From NCBI RefSeq assembly GCF_049801095.1, contig NZ_JBNAGH010000001.1:558001-622000 (forward strand): a DNA stretch of 64,000 bases, given 5' to 3'. This document shows positions 52,816 through 61,969 of this stretch, piece by piece; the first letter of the stretch is position 1; every line of letters begins with the position of its first letter. The stretch comes from Dinoroseobacter sp049801095. GTDB lineage: Bacteria > Pseudomonadota > Alphaproteobacteria > Rhodobacterales > Rhodobacteraceae. The position numbers and the translations under genes were made by a program. The notes under the pieces were generated by a model, which saw nothing but the letters and a program-made list of their open reading frames with translations, searched no databases and was not told where the DNA came from.

Positions 52816-53556
52816 ATGGCAGGCCATTCAAAATGGGCAAACATCCAGCACCGCAAGGGCCGGCAGGACAAGCTGCGCGCCAAGCTGTTTTCGAAACTGT
52901 CCAAGGAGATCACCGTGGCCGCCAAGATGGGCGACCCGGATCCCGACAAGAACCCGCGCCTGCGCCTCGCGGTGAAAGAGGCCAAGGGCCAATCCGTGCC
53001 CAAGGACGTAATCGAACGCGCGATCAAGAAGTCCCTTGGCGGCGAGGGCGAGAACTATGACGAGATCCGCTATGAGGGCTACGGGCCCGGCGGCGTCGCG
53101 GTGATCGTCGAGGCGATGACCGACAACCGCAACCGGACGGCCTCCACCGTGCGCTCCACCTTCTCGAAGAATGGCGGCAATCTGGGTGAGACGGGCTCCG
53201 TGAGCTTCATGTTCGAGCGCAAAGGCCAGGTCAGCTATCCGGGCGATGTGGGCGATGCGGACACGGTGATGATGGCCGCGATCGAGGCCGGCGCCGAGGA
53301 TGTCGAAAGCGAGGAGGAAGGCCACATCATCTGGTGCGCCGACACCGACCTGAACGATGTGTCCAACGCGCTGGAAACCGAGCTCGGCGAGAGCGAGAGC
53401 ACCAAGCTCGTCTGGCGCCCGACCACCACGACCGAGCTCGACCTCGAAGGCATGCAGAAGCTGATGAAGCTCCTCGATGCCTTGGAGGAAGACGACGACA
53501 TCCAGAACGTCACCGCCAATTTCGAAGCCTCTGACGAGGTGATGGCCCAGCTCTGA
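52816..53556 (+). CDS. YebC/PmpR family regulator
   Basis: A 246-residue member of the TACO1/YebC family. It starts MAGHSKWANIQHRKGRQDKLRAKLFSKL, the invariant family N-terminus, and contains YEGYGPGGVAVIVEAMTDNRNRT and the C-terminal LMKLLDALEEDDDIQNVTANFE. Family members act in translation of proline-rich proteins or as transcription factors. The ATG at 52816 follows GGGGAG. An intrinsic terminator lies 25 bases after the stop. Confidence 0.95.
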   Translation: MAGHSKWANIQHRKGRQDKLRAKLFSKLSKEITVAAKMGDPDPDKNPRLRLAVKEAKGQSVPKDVIERAIKKSLGGEGENYDEIRYEGYGPGGVAVIVEAMTDNRNRTASTVRSTFSKNGGNLGETGSVSFMFERKGQVSYPGDVGDADTVMMAAIEAGAEDVESEEEGHIIWCADTDLNDVSNALETELGESESTKLVWRPTTTTELDLEGMQKLMKLLDALEEDDDIQNVTANFEASDEVMAQL

Positions 53557-53581
53557 GCCAACCTGAACAACGCTTGCAAAA

Positions 53582-53605
53582 CCCCGGCTTCAGCTGGGGT
53601 TTTTT
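53582..53605 (+). terminator. Intrinsic terminator of yebC
   Basis: GC-rich stem 53582-53588 with 53593-53599 (one G-T wobble) closed by a small loop and followed by T6 at 53600-53605. Confidence 0.88.
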
Positions 53606-53681
53606 CGTTTGGCAAACCGCTGGGCAGGTCGCAGGTCCTATGGTCTAGTGAAGAAGGTTTCAGTCAAAGGTATTCGCAAGC

Positions 53682-55919
53682 ATGGAAACCGAACACTGGG
53701 CCCTGTTGGTGGCTGTTCTGGCCCTGCTGGGTTTTGACGGCAAGAACGGATGGCGTTTTCTCAAGTGGCTGGCCCGCGGAGGAAAGCCAGCACCACTGCC
53801 ACCGCCGGTCCCAGTTGAAGTCGTCCCTGCGGCTCCGCAAAGATCCGAATTTCCGGCAATAGCGATCCATACGGATCGAAAGGTGATCGGGCGCGACGAA
53901 GACCTGACAAGACTTCGAACCGTCCTCGCCAGTGGTAAGGGAGCTCAAATCACCTCGGCGGGTGCAGTGCTCAGGGGCGAAGGGGGTCGGGGCAAGACCA
54001 CGCTGGCGCGCCACTATGCCGAGCAGATGGGGCCGAGCTATGATGGCGGGTGCTGGGTGCCTGCGCAGACCCGCGAGGGGGTGTTCGATGCGCTCGCCAC
54101 CTTTGGCACGCTCGCCTTCGAGCTGCCCGCGCCGGAACCGGTGGGCGCGGCCCATATCCACGCCGTGCTCGACAAGATCCAGAACAGCAATGCACGCCTG
54201 CTCTTTGTGTTTGACAACGTCCACGGCACCGAGATGAAGACCGCAGAGGAAGGCACCTTCACCTATGCGGATCTGCGCCCCTTTCTGCCCCAGGGCGACA
54301 AGATCCACCTGATCCTGACCACGCGCGCGGGCAGCGGGTTTGACGGGTTCGACACGATCCCGCTCGATGTGCTGGCCTATGACGGCCCGGACAGCGCGGC
54401 GGTGAAGCTGCTTTTGCAGGAGGCCGGACAGGCAGACGCCGATGCCGAGACCCGCGTGGTGGCGCAGGGGCTGGCGGCGAAGCTGGGGGGCCTGCCGCTG
54501 GCCCTGACCATTGCCGGGGCACTGGCGCGGGAGGGAGCCAGTTTTCCCGAGCTGGCCGAGCGGATCGGAGAGATCCTCGCCGCCGATCTGCCCAATGGCG
54601 ACTACCCGGACAGCATCAGGGCGGCGGTGCAACTTTCCCTCGCCGGACTTAGCGCGGATGCCCGCGCCCTGCTGGACGTCGCCGCGTGGTGGGCGCCGGA
54701 CAGGATCTCGGTGCGGCTTTTTTTGGATGCCCCTGAGGGCGACTGGTGGGAGATTTGCAAAGACGTCATTCCTGAAGAAGTCCAGTCTCTCGTGGCGGAC
54801 CCGGTCCGTGTGCGCACAGGTTTGCGGGCGCTGCGGGACCGGTCGCTTTTGCAAGGCGGGGCCGAGCTGTCCCTCCACCGCCTGACAGCCTCCGTCCTCC
54901 GGTCACAACAGGCAGGCCAGGGTTGGACAGAGGCGCAATCAGCCGCTGTTCTGTTGAAGGCTTGCTATCCCGGGGGCACGAAAGATCCGCAAAACCCTCA
55001 TCACTGGGCGGAATCCCGTCAACTGACGCCCCATGTGCTCGCCCTTTGGGACAAAGCGGAGGAGCTCTGGGAAGGAGATTGGAAGGAGCCGGACTGGTCG
55101 GCCATGGACGCATTGCTTAACCAATGCGGTATCTACTTGAGGACTCAAGGTGATCATCCCGAAGAGCTCCGTTGTAACCGGGCGAGCCTGCGCTTGAAAG
55201 AAGCACGTTTGGGGGAGGATTCGCGGGACGTCCCGCGCGCCCTTGGCAACCTGGGTTTGATTTTGTCGAGGCTCGGAGAGTTCGCCGAAGCAGACGCTCT
55301 GCTCACCCGTGCGGTCAAACTTGACGAAACCTATCGCGACCTGAGCGCCGAGCTCGCGGGCAGCTATCTCAAACGCGCGAATTTGGAATTCGAGCGTGCG
55401 GAGCACGGGCAGAAAGCGGATTTCGAGGCTGCGGAGTGGGACATCGTTCGCGCGCGCGATATCTCTGAATATCTCGGCGACACCGCAAATGTTGCCCGAG
55501 GGTGGAACAACCTGGGCTATCTGCGGCGATTACAACAGCGCGCGCAGGAAAGCGCAGAGGCCGATGAGACGGCCCTCGAAACGCTCCGCTCCCTGCCAGA
55601 TGCCAACCCGGTGGATCTCGCGGCCTATGCGATGAATTCTGGTTCGACGCGATTGGAAGCCGGGCAGGCAGGGACAGCGGAGGGATTGTTGCGCGAGGCC
55701 TATCAGATCTACTGCGAGATCTTTGCGACGCGGCCCGACCACCAATACCTCAAAACTTCCGCCGGTTGGCTGACTTCTTGCCTGCTGACGCTCGTGCGCG
55801 CTGGGGATGATCCAGAGGGGCGACAACGGGAGGCGCGCGAGATTTGCGCGCGGCACCGTCTCGACTTCGAAGAGATTGAAGCCGCCGCTGTTCAACTACC
55901 CATCAGCCCGCCGAAGTAA
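53682..55919 (+). CDS. STAND NTPase with NB-ARC-like ATPase and TPR repeats, membrane-anchored
   Basis: A 745-residue signal-transduction ATPase. A short N-terminal hydrophobic segment (residues 7-18) and a proline-rich linker come first. VIGRDEDLTRL then leads into an NB-ARC-like ATPase: Walker A GEGGRGKTT (99-107), Walker B LLFVFDN (D178), LILTTR (210-215) and the GLPLAL motif (270-275). A winged-helix-like region follows, then TPR-like repeats from about residue 505 (ALGNLGLILSRLGEFAEADALL, GWNNLGYLRRLQQ, AYAMNSGSTRLEAGQ). This is the plan of bacterial NLR-type sensors. No TIR, nuclease or protease effector domain is seen. ATG at 53682; AAAGG lies 11-12 bases upstream. Confidence 0.85.
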   Translation: METEHWALLVAVLALLGFDGKNGWRFLKWLARGGKPAPLPPPVPVEVVPAAPQRSEFPAIAIHTDRKVIGRDEDLTRLRTVLASGKGAQITSAGAVLRGEGGRGKTTLARHYAEQMGPSYDGGCWVPAQTREGVFDALATFGTLAFELPAPEPVGAAHIHAVLDKIQNSNARLLFVFDNVHGTEMKTAEEGTFTYADLRPFLPQGDKIHLILTTRAGSGFDGFDTIPLDVLAYDGPDSAAVKLLLQEAGQADADAETRVVAQGLAAKLGGLPLALTIAGALAREGASFPELAERIGEILAADLPNGDYPDSIRAAVQLSLAGLSADARALLDVAAWWAPDRISVRLFLDAPEGDWWEICKDVIPEEVQSLVADPVRVRTGLRALRDRSLLQGGAELSLHRLTASVLRSQQAGQGWTEAQSAAVLLKACYPGGTKDPQNPHHWAESRQLTPHVLALWDKAEELWEGDWKEPDWSAMDALLNQCGIYLRTQGDHPEELRCNRASLRLKEARLGEDSRDVPRALGNLGLILSRLGEFAEADALLTRAVKLDETYRDLSAELAGSYLKRANLEFERAEHGQKADFEAAEWDIVRARDISEYLGDTANVARGWNNLGYLRRLQQRAQESAEADETALETLRSLPDANPVDLAAYAMNSGSTRLEAGQAGTAEGLLREAYQIYCEIFATRPDHQYLKTSAGWLTSCLLTLVRAGDDPEGRQREAREICARHRLDFEEIEAAAVQLPISPPK

Positions 55920-56250
55920 CCCTTCCCCGCTCCTTGGGAAGCTTCGTGTCTCTCTCGCGGGTCTTCGAGCGCGGGTTCTCGGAGTGCTGATACAGGGCGA
56001 TAGCGGTGGCACGCAGCCGTAGGACGCGCGCATTAGATACGTTCGAGGTGGCATCCGGGTGTTCGAAGAAGCTGAGCGGTGGAAACAGCGTTTGAGCCAA
56101 AGTCACTGCCGCCTCAAGCTCAGATAGATCCAGCCCCAGCGCGCTTGCAATCGTTTCTCGGGCAGTGAGGTCATGAACCTGTCTTTGCGAGGAAGAAACG
56201 ACCAAATCTCTGCCGACGTAGAACGATGCGTCAGCGTGGATACGCGCCAC
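55903..56250 (-). CDS. Small hypothetical protein or gene remnant, convergent with STAND gene
   Basis: A 115-residue frame beginning at GTG (MARIHADASFYVGRDLVVSSSQ...) with believable composition: a helix-rich core TARETIASALGLDLSELEAAVTLAQTLFPPLSFF and a basic tail. It has no ATG and no clear ribosome binding site, and its 3' end overlaps the STAND gene by 17 bases. I do not recognise it. It may be a short gene or the C-terminal remnant of a longer one; coding potential should be checked. Confidence 0.35.
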   Translation of the reverse strand: MARIHADASFYVGRDLVVSSSQRQVHDLTARETIASALGLDLSELEAAVTLAQTLFPPLSFFEHPDATSNVSNARVLRLRATAIALYQHSENPRSKTRERDTKLPKERGRVTSAG

Positions 56251-56411
56251 TGGCTGGGTCGAGGCTATGGATCAGCCAGTCCGACACCATGGACTGCATG
56301 CATGGTCGCTTCAGATGCGCATAACGGGCCACAAGGCAACTTGCTTTTCAGGAATGCGGTGGCATTCGCGACGGGCGCGCGCTGCTTCTGACGCGGCGGC
56401 GCCCTGCGGGA
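55920..56411. other. Interval between STAND gene and RTX gene 1
   Basis: 492 bases. The only candidate gene is the small minus-strand frame just described. The rest (56251-56411) shows no gene; it contains the 3' flank of RTX gene 1. No attachment site, repeat or tRNA was found. Confidence 0.35.
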
Positions 56412-58079
56412 TCAGACCATGTCGTCCGGGAAGAACCCGCCATCGGCGATGAAGGTGTTGTAGAGCCGTTCGAGGTCCGTCACGCCGTAGAATGTCACCG
56501 AGCTGCCATTGTCGAAATCCAGCCGGATGCTGTTGTTGCCGACGGTCGCGTAGTTCTGTTCCAGCTCAGCGAGGGACGGAACACTGTCGCCCACGAGCGC
56601 GGCATCGATGAAATGCGCATCATTATAGATCTCTTCCCCGCCGAAGACGCGGTCATCGCCGAGATCTCCGGTAAAGTAAAAGACATCCGTGCCGCCCTTC
56701 CCGATCATGATGTCATTGCCGAGATTGCCGAAGAACGTATCGGACTGCTTGCCACCGATCATGATGTCGTTGCCTTCGCCGCCATCGGCCCGCAAAGACG
56801 CGCTTTCGATCTCCTCATCCACGCGGATCCGGTCTCGGCCAGCGCCGCCATAAGCTTCCACGCGGCTGCCCTGCGCGATGATCGTATCTCCGCCATTGCC
56901 GCCGAAGACAAAATCGTCCTTCCCGCCCAACAGCTCATCCCGGCCCCGCAGCCCGTAGATCCCGTCGATCTCGCCCTCCGTGCCCGAGAGCTCATCGCCA
57001 AAGAACGGGCGCACCGGGTTCTCATCACCCACCACGGAGTTCTCGAAGAGCAGGCCGAGATCCACCGCATCGCGCAACTCGCGAGTCATCTCGGCAAGGT
57101 CCGCGACCGCCTCATTCAAGGGGTCCGTCAGATCGGCGAGCAGACTGTTGAATTTCGAGTTCAGATCATTGATCGCCTGTTGGATCGGGTTGAACGGCGA
57201 CAGGAGATCGGCGAGCAGATCATTGATCGCGTCGTCAATGCTGCCAAGGCTCAAGCCAATCGCATCAAGCGCAATGTTCACAAGCTCGGTTATCCCATCC
57301 ACGATGAATTCTGCGAAATCACTAATCGCGTTCAGAACGTCGAGCGCACTGAACCCGAAGAGCTTGATCCCGTCGAGCGCGTCTTCCACATCTTTCAGAA
57401 GATTTGAGATCGGATCAAACACCTTTTCCAACGCGCGCTTCAGGCCGGTCGCAACGCTCGTATCCGGCATCGCGTCGGCCAGCGCATCTGCGGCCGTTTC
57501 CGCCAGCGCCGCCACTTCGCTGATCCCGTTCAGAACCTCATTGCGCAGGGCGACATACTCATCCACCGCCTCGTTGAACCCATCAATGCGCGATGGCAGA
57601 CGGAAGGACCCGCCGCCCGGATAGAAGGGCTGATCGCCAAAGCTGGCCTCAAGCCGCGCGGCCTCATCCTCGGCCACGATGAACGCCGTGGCCGCCAGCG
57701 TGACGGTCGTGTTGGCCAGAGAGATCGCCTCCTTGCCGTCCTCAACCGCATCGCGGACCGGGTTCAGCTTGGTGTTGATCTGGTCCATGGTCGTCTTGGA
57801 AGTAGAGATCGAGGCCTTGAGCCCCTTGGCCGCGCTGTCAAAGGCTTTCACCGCCGTGCCGATGCCGAATGGCAGGTTTTTCAGCACATTGATCACCGAG
57901 GTCGGGATCGACAAAGCACCACTCGCACTGTTCAGCGCAGAGGAGATGGTCGCGGGGACGCCGAGAAACGCCTCCACCGCGTCGAGGGCATCGCCCACAT
58001 CCACCGTCGCGGTTTGAATGGTCCCGAGATCGCTCTCGATGACCGCGACGTTCTCCAGGTAGCGTGTCAGTTGCAGCAT
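56412..58079 (-). CDS. RTX-type calcium-binding protein 1
   Basis: A 555-residue protein without a signal peptide, as expected for type I secretion. Residues about 1-355 are acidic and alpha-helical with heptad-like patterns. The segment VDLGLLFENSVVGDENP precedes the RTX region (about 395-500), which has nonapeptide-like repeats such as GGNGGDTII, GGAGRDRIR, GGEGNDIMI and GNLGNDIMI that bind Ca2+. The C-terminal part is a mixed beta segment, possibly the secretion signal. No enzyme domain is seen. A longer paralogue is encoded 131 bases away. Confidence 0.85.
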   Translation of the reverse strand: MLQLTRYLENVAVIESDLGTIQTATVDVGDALDAVEAFLGVPATISSALNSASGALSIPTSVINVLKNLPFGIGTAVKAFDSAAKGLKASISTSKTTMDQINTKLNPVRDAVEDGKEAISLANTTVTLAATAFIVAEDEAARLEASFGDQPFYPGGGSFRLPSRIDGFNEAVDEYVALRNEVLNGISEVAALAETAADALADAMPDTSVATGLKRALEKVFDPISNLLKDVEDALDGIKLFGFSALDVLNAISDFAEFIVDGITELVNIALDAIGLSLGSIDDAINDLLADLLSPFNPIQQAINDLNSKFNSLLADLTDPLNEAVADLAEMTRELRDAVDLGLLFENSVVGDENPVRPFFGDELSGTEGEIDGIYGLRGRDELLGGKDDFVFGGNGGDTIIAQGSRVEAYGGAGRDRIRVDEEIESASLRADGGEGNDIMIGGKQSDTFFGNLGNDIMIGKGGTDVFYFTGDLGDDRVFGGEEIYNDAHFIDAALVGDSVPSLAELEQNYATVGNNSIRLDFDNGSSVTFYGVTDLERLYNTFIADGGFFPDDMV

Positions 58080-58210
58080 GTCTCAACCTTCCCTTGCAGT
58101 CTTGGGCATCGGGCTGAAGGGCCGCGGCGCCGTGTACTGATACTTTCTTGCGATCATCCCCAGAGCGAGAACGGCGCGACGAAGGAGCCGCCCCGGTCCA
58201 TGCCCAAAGG

Positions 58211-59941
58211 TCAGACCAAAATTATGTCGTCCACCAAGTCCTGAGCATCGATCCCCGCCACGATGACGCGCGCCCCGTCCACGGTAACCGTGGTGTTACC
58301 ATTCCGCTCGGACAGAAGGCTCTCGGGGATCGCGTCGCCCGCATTGGCGCCCGCGACGAGATCGGCCTCGATCAGAAGCGAGTCGAGATTGTCTTCGAAA
58401 TCCGTGACGAACTCGAACCCCGAACCCGCAAGAATAACGAACTTGTCTGCCTCTGTACCGCCGCTGAGGATGTCAAAGCCACGGCCACCTAAAACCGTAT
58501 CCTTGCCTTTGCCACCGGAGACATTGTCGAAGCCAAGTCCCCCATCCAGCAAGTCGCTTCCGCCATCCCCCTCGATAACATCACGCCCTGCCCCGCCATA
58601 GGCTTCGTCGTTGTCAGCGCCGCCGGAGAGGGTGTCATTGGCCAACCCGCCGAAAAGGAAGTCATTGCCCTTGCGTCCCATGAGCGTGTCATCGGCGCCA
58701 AGACCGAACAGCGCGTCCTCTCCATCCGTGCCATCCAGGAAATCCGCGACAGCTTCGCCGCCTGCATCCCCTTCAACACGGTTTTCGAAAAGACTGCCCA
58801 GATCGACCACATCGCGCAGATCCTCGACTATGGTGGTCAGGTCATCCACCAGCCCATCGACCAGCCCGTTTAGCGTGTCGATCAGCGGATCGGCGAAGGC
58901 CAGCAGGTTGTCCAACGCGTCCAGGACCGGCTGGAGCGGCGTCAGCAGCAGCTCTTCCAGATCATCCGCAAGCCCGCCAAGGTCAATCCCGATGAGGCCG
59001 AGCACATCCGAAATTACGCCTTCGACGAAATCCTGAACCACCTGAAGCTGATTTCCGAGCTCCTCAAGGATCCCGCAGATATCCACAACGACCGCCGGGA
59101 TGGTGAAGCCCGGGGTGATGACTGCGGGGATGGTGATCCCGGTCCCGGGGACCAGCACGCCGAAGACATAGACCGGCGGGATGACGATCTCTGGCGTGAT
59201 CACCACCGGCGGCACGACAATCTCGGGCGTCACCTCGAAGACGACGCAGAGCGCCTCCTCGATATCCGAGAGCGCATTGGCAATGGGCTCAAAGACCGTG
59301 TTCACCGCGTCGAGCACCTCATCGACAATGCCCAGATCCGGCAGCAGCGCCGCCAGATCATCAGCGGCCTTGTCCAGCGCGGCCGCGGCGGCCTGCACCG
59401 GGGCCAGAAGGGCCTCCTGCGTGTTGAACCAGGCATCCGCTGCGGTTTCGTATTCGGCAATCCGCGCGGACAGCTCAGAACCATCATAAATGGTCTGGGT
59501 GCCGAGGCTCACGGACAAAAGCGCCGCCTCATCGAGGCGGAACGTATGCTCCACATTGAACCCGGTCAGAGCGATGCCCGCGGCCTCGTTCACATCCGAG
59601 AGCACATTCACCACCTGGCGCAGAGGCGCCCAGGCATCGTCGAGCGCGCCCATCGCGTCGGCCTGAACCTCGATCTGGTCAGAAGTGAACGCGGAAATAT
59701 TGTCGATGGTCTTCACGGCGCTGCCAATCACGGGCGCAAAGCTCAGGGGCACGATCAGCACGTCAGGCAGATCCAGCGCGTTGGCCGGCACGCGCAGCTT
59801 GTCCTCAAGCTTGCCGGGGATCTCGAGAATGAAGTTCAGTTTTTCCAGACCAGAGCCAAGCGTTCCGGAGGCGTTGGAAGCGGTGACGATATCGTCGCGC
59901 ACCCGGTTGACTGTCGTGAGGTAGCCGGTGGCCGTGGTCAT
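58211..59941 (-). CDS. RTX-type calcium-binding protein 2 with Pro/Val-rich insert
   Basis: A 576-residue paralogue of RTX protein 1. It has an N-terminal helical region, an insert at residues 238-289 made of PEIVVPP-like repeats and closed by the only two cysteines seen there (C232, C289), then VVDLGSLFENRVEGDAGG and a dense RTX array (GADDTLMGR, GGLANDTLS, GGAGRDVIE, GGLGFDNVS, GGKGKDTVL, GGRGFDILS). It ends ILSGGTEADKFVILAGSGFEFVTDF, a common RTX C-terminus. ATG at 59941 (MTTATGYLTT) follows an AGG; an upstream frame extension is rejected. Probably exported by a type I system not in the window. Confidence 0.85.
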   Translation of the reverse strand: MTTATGYLTTVNRVRDDIVTASNASGTLGSGLEKLNFILEIPGKLEDKLRVPANALDLPDVLIVPLSFAPVIGSAVKTIDNISAFTSDQIEVQADAMGALDDAWAPLRQVVNVLSDVNEAAGIALTGFNVEHTFRLDEAALLSVSLGTQTIYDGSELSARIAEYETAADAWFNTQEALLAPVQAAAAALDKAADDLAALLPDLGIVDEVLDAVNTVFEPIANALSDIEEALCVVFEVTPEIVVPPVVITPEIVIPPVYVFGVLVPGTGITIPAVITPGFTIPAVVVDICGILEELGNQLQVVQDFVEGVISDVLGLIGIDLGGLADDLEELLLTPLQPVLDALDNLLAFADPLIDTLNGLVDGLVDDLTTIVEDLRDVVDLGSLFENRVEGDAGGEAVADFLDGTDGEDALFGLGADDTLMGRKGNDFLFGGLANDTLSGGADNDEAYGGAGRDVIEGDGGSDLLDGGLGFDNVSGGKGKDTVLGGRGFDILSGGTEADKFVILAGSGFEFVTDFEDNLDSLLIEADLVAGANAGDAIPESLLSERNGNTTVTVDGARVIVAGIDAQDLVDDIILV

Positions 59942-60150
59942 AATGAAGTACCTGTGCTGAACATGACGGGGAAGCGTGTAATGCACAAAAAAGAAGCAAG
60001 CGTTTGCGCGACATTACGCCGAGACCTTGCGTCAAAGCAATAAGTCGCTGAGTTTACCCCCCGTTTACTTCCACAAAATTGCGTCTAAGCGGGGATTGAT
60101 CGCGCGAGAGAGTTTTGCCTGCGCCGTAAGACACGCGGGCCGTGTCCGGT

Positions 60151-61950
60151 TCAGAGCGGCCAGATAAAGGGGATGACCGCGCTGGCCAGGATCCCCGTGC
60201 TCAGGTTCAGCGGAATACCAACCTTCATGAAATCCGTGAAGCGATAGCCGCCCGGGCCAAAGACCATCATGTTGGTCTGGTACCCGATCGGTGTCGCAAA
60301 GCTCGCCGAGGCCGCCACCATCACCGCGACGACCAGCGGGCGCGCATCCACGCCCAGGGCCTCCGCGAGCCCGATGGCGATCGGTGTGACCACGACAGCC
60401 ACCGCATTGTTCGACACGAGCTCGGTCAGCACCGAGGTCAGCAGATAGATCGCCCAGATGATCACGAAGGGCGGCAGTTGCATCAGCCCCGGCGCCACCG
60501 CATTCACGATCAACGCCACCGCGCCGGAGGCATCGAGGGCTGCGCCAACGGCCAGCATGGCAAAGATCAGCGCCAGAAGGCGGCCATCGATGAAGGAAAA
60601 CGCCTCCTCCGCGTCGATGCAGCGGGTCAGAAACACCACGGCCACAGCGACAATGGCCATCATCAGGATCGGCGCCACGCCCAGCGCCGAAAGGGTCACC
60701 ACCCCCACCAGCGCGGCCAGCGCAATCGGTGCATGACTCCGGCGATAGGCCCGGGCCGAGGGCTGGGCGATATCCACCAGCCCCACATCCGCGGCAAGGC
60801 GCTGGATATCCTCCGGCGCCCCTTCGAGCAGCAGTGTGTCGCCCACCCGCACCACCAGATCATCGAGCTGCCGTCCGATATTCTGGTTCCGGCGGTGCAC
60901 AGCCAGCGGATAGACCCCGTAGCGCCGCCGCAGGCGCAGCTGCCCAAGCGACCGCCCCACGAGCCCGCAACCGGGCGTGATCAGCACCTCGACCGTCGTG
61001 GTCTGGACCGAGCTCAGCTTGTCGACCCCGGGGCCCATCGCCTCCGCCGTCTCGACCGAGCGCGAGGATTTCAGGCTCAGCAGTTCCGCCATTTCCGTGC
61101 GCAGCACCACGCGGTCCCCGGCCTCCAGCGCCACATCGCTCAAGTCACGGCGCAGGGAGGCATCTCCGCGCAGCACGTCGATCAACCGCACGCCATCGCG
61201 CTTGAAAAGATCGACGCCTCTTGCCTGCTGTCCGATCAGAGGGCTATCCTCGGGGATCGCGACCTCGGTGAAGAACTTCATCTTGGATTTGTTCGACAGA
61301 AGCATCGCCATGCTGTCGCGATCGGGCAGCAGTTTGGGCCCGAGCACCGTGAGGTAAATCATCCCCCAGATCACCACGATCAGGCCAAGGGGCGTGACCT
61401 CGAACATGGAGAACGCCTCCAACCCATTGGCGCGCGCCACCCCGTCCACCAGCAGGTTGGTCGAGGTCCCGATCAGGGTCAGCGTCCCTCCCATAATCGC
61501 CGCATAGCTGAGCGGGATCAGGATCTTCGAGGCCTTGATGCCAAGGGTTTGGCTGAGCTGGACAAAGACCGGGATCATCACCACCACGACGGGCGTGTTC
61601 GACACCACCGCCGAGGAAAACACAACGAAGCTGATCAGCACCACGATGGACATCTTGGGCCGCTCTTCGGCGCGCTTTTGCGCGAGAGACGTGAACCAGT
61701 CGAGCGCGCCCGTGCGCACCAGCGCTCCCATCACGATGAACATCGCCGCGATGGTCCAGGGCGCCGGGTTCGACAGCACGTTCAGAGCAGCGTCATAGGG
61801 CAGGATCCCCAGAACCAGCAGAACGGTCGCCCCGCCAATGGCCACGACCTCGGTCGGGTAGGTCTCGCGCAGAAACAGCGCGAACATCGCGATGACCACC
61901 GAGAGGGCAATCAGGGCGTCCTGGGTTGGCGCAAGGCCGAGATCGATCAT
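60151..61950 (-). CDS. SLC13 family permease with RCK_C domains (copy 2)
   Basis: A 599-residue permease of the same type as that at 50231. Helices surround two TrkA-C-like cytosolic modules (DSPLIGQQARGVDLF, VGDTLLLEGAPEDIQ). Conserved DASS-type segments are SSAVVSNTPVVVVMIPVF, IGTSTNLLVDGVA, and LVSNNAVAVVVTPIAIGLAEALG, QTNMMVFGPGGYRFTDFMKVG near the end. The ATG at 61950 (MIDLGLAPTQ) is preferred to a longer frame. Substrate unknown. It is upstream of the RTX pair on the same strand and downstream of a DMT transporter gene by 19 bases. Confidence 0.9.
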   Translation of the reverse strand: MIDLGLAPTQDALIALSVVIAMFALFLRETYPTEVVAIGGATVLLVLGILPYDAALNVLSNPAPWTIAAMFIVMGALVRTGALDWFTSLAQKRAEERPKMSIVVLISFVVFSSAVVSNTPVVVVMIPVFVQLSQTLGIKASKILIPLSYAAIMGGTLTLIGTSTNLLVDGVARANGLEAFSMFEVTPLGLIVVIWGMIYLTVLGPKLLPDRDSMAMLLSNKSKMKFFTEVAIPEDSPLIGQQARGVDLFKRDGVRLIDVLRGDASLRRDLSDVALEAGDRVVLRTEMAELLSLKSSRSVETAEAMGPGVDKLSSVQTTTVEVLITPGCGLVGRSLGQLRLRRRYGVYPLAVHRRNQNIGRQLDDLVVRVGDTLLLEGAPEDIQRLAADVGLVDIAQPSARAYRRSHAPIALAALVGVVTLSALGVAPILMMAIVAVAVVFLTRCIDAEEAFSFIDGRLLALIFAMLAVGAALDASGAVALIVNAVAPGLMQLPPFVIIWAIYLLTSVLTELVSNNAVAVVVTPIAIGLAEALGVDARPLVVAVMVAASASFATPIGYQTNMMVFGPGGYRFTDFMKVGIPLNLSTGILASAVIPFIWPL

Positions 61951-61969
61951 GGGGCGCGCGTGGTCTTGG

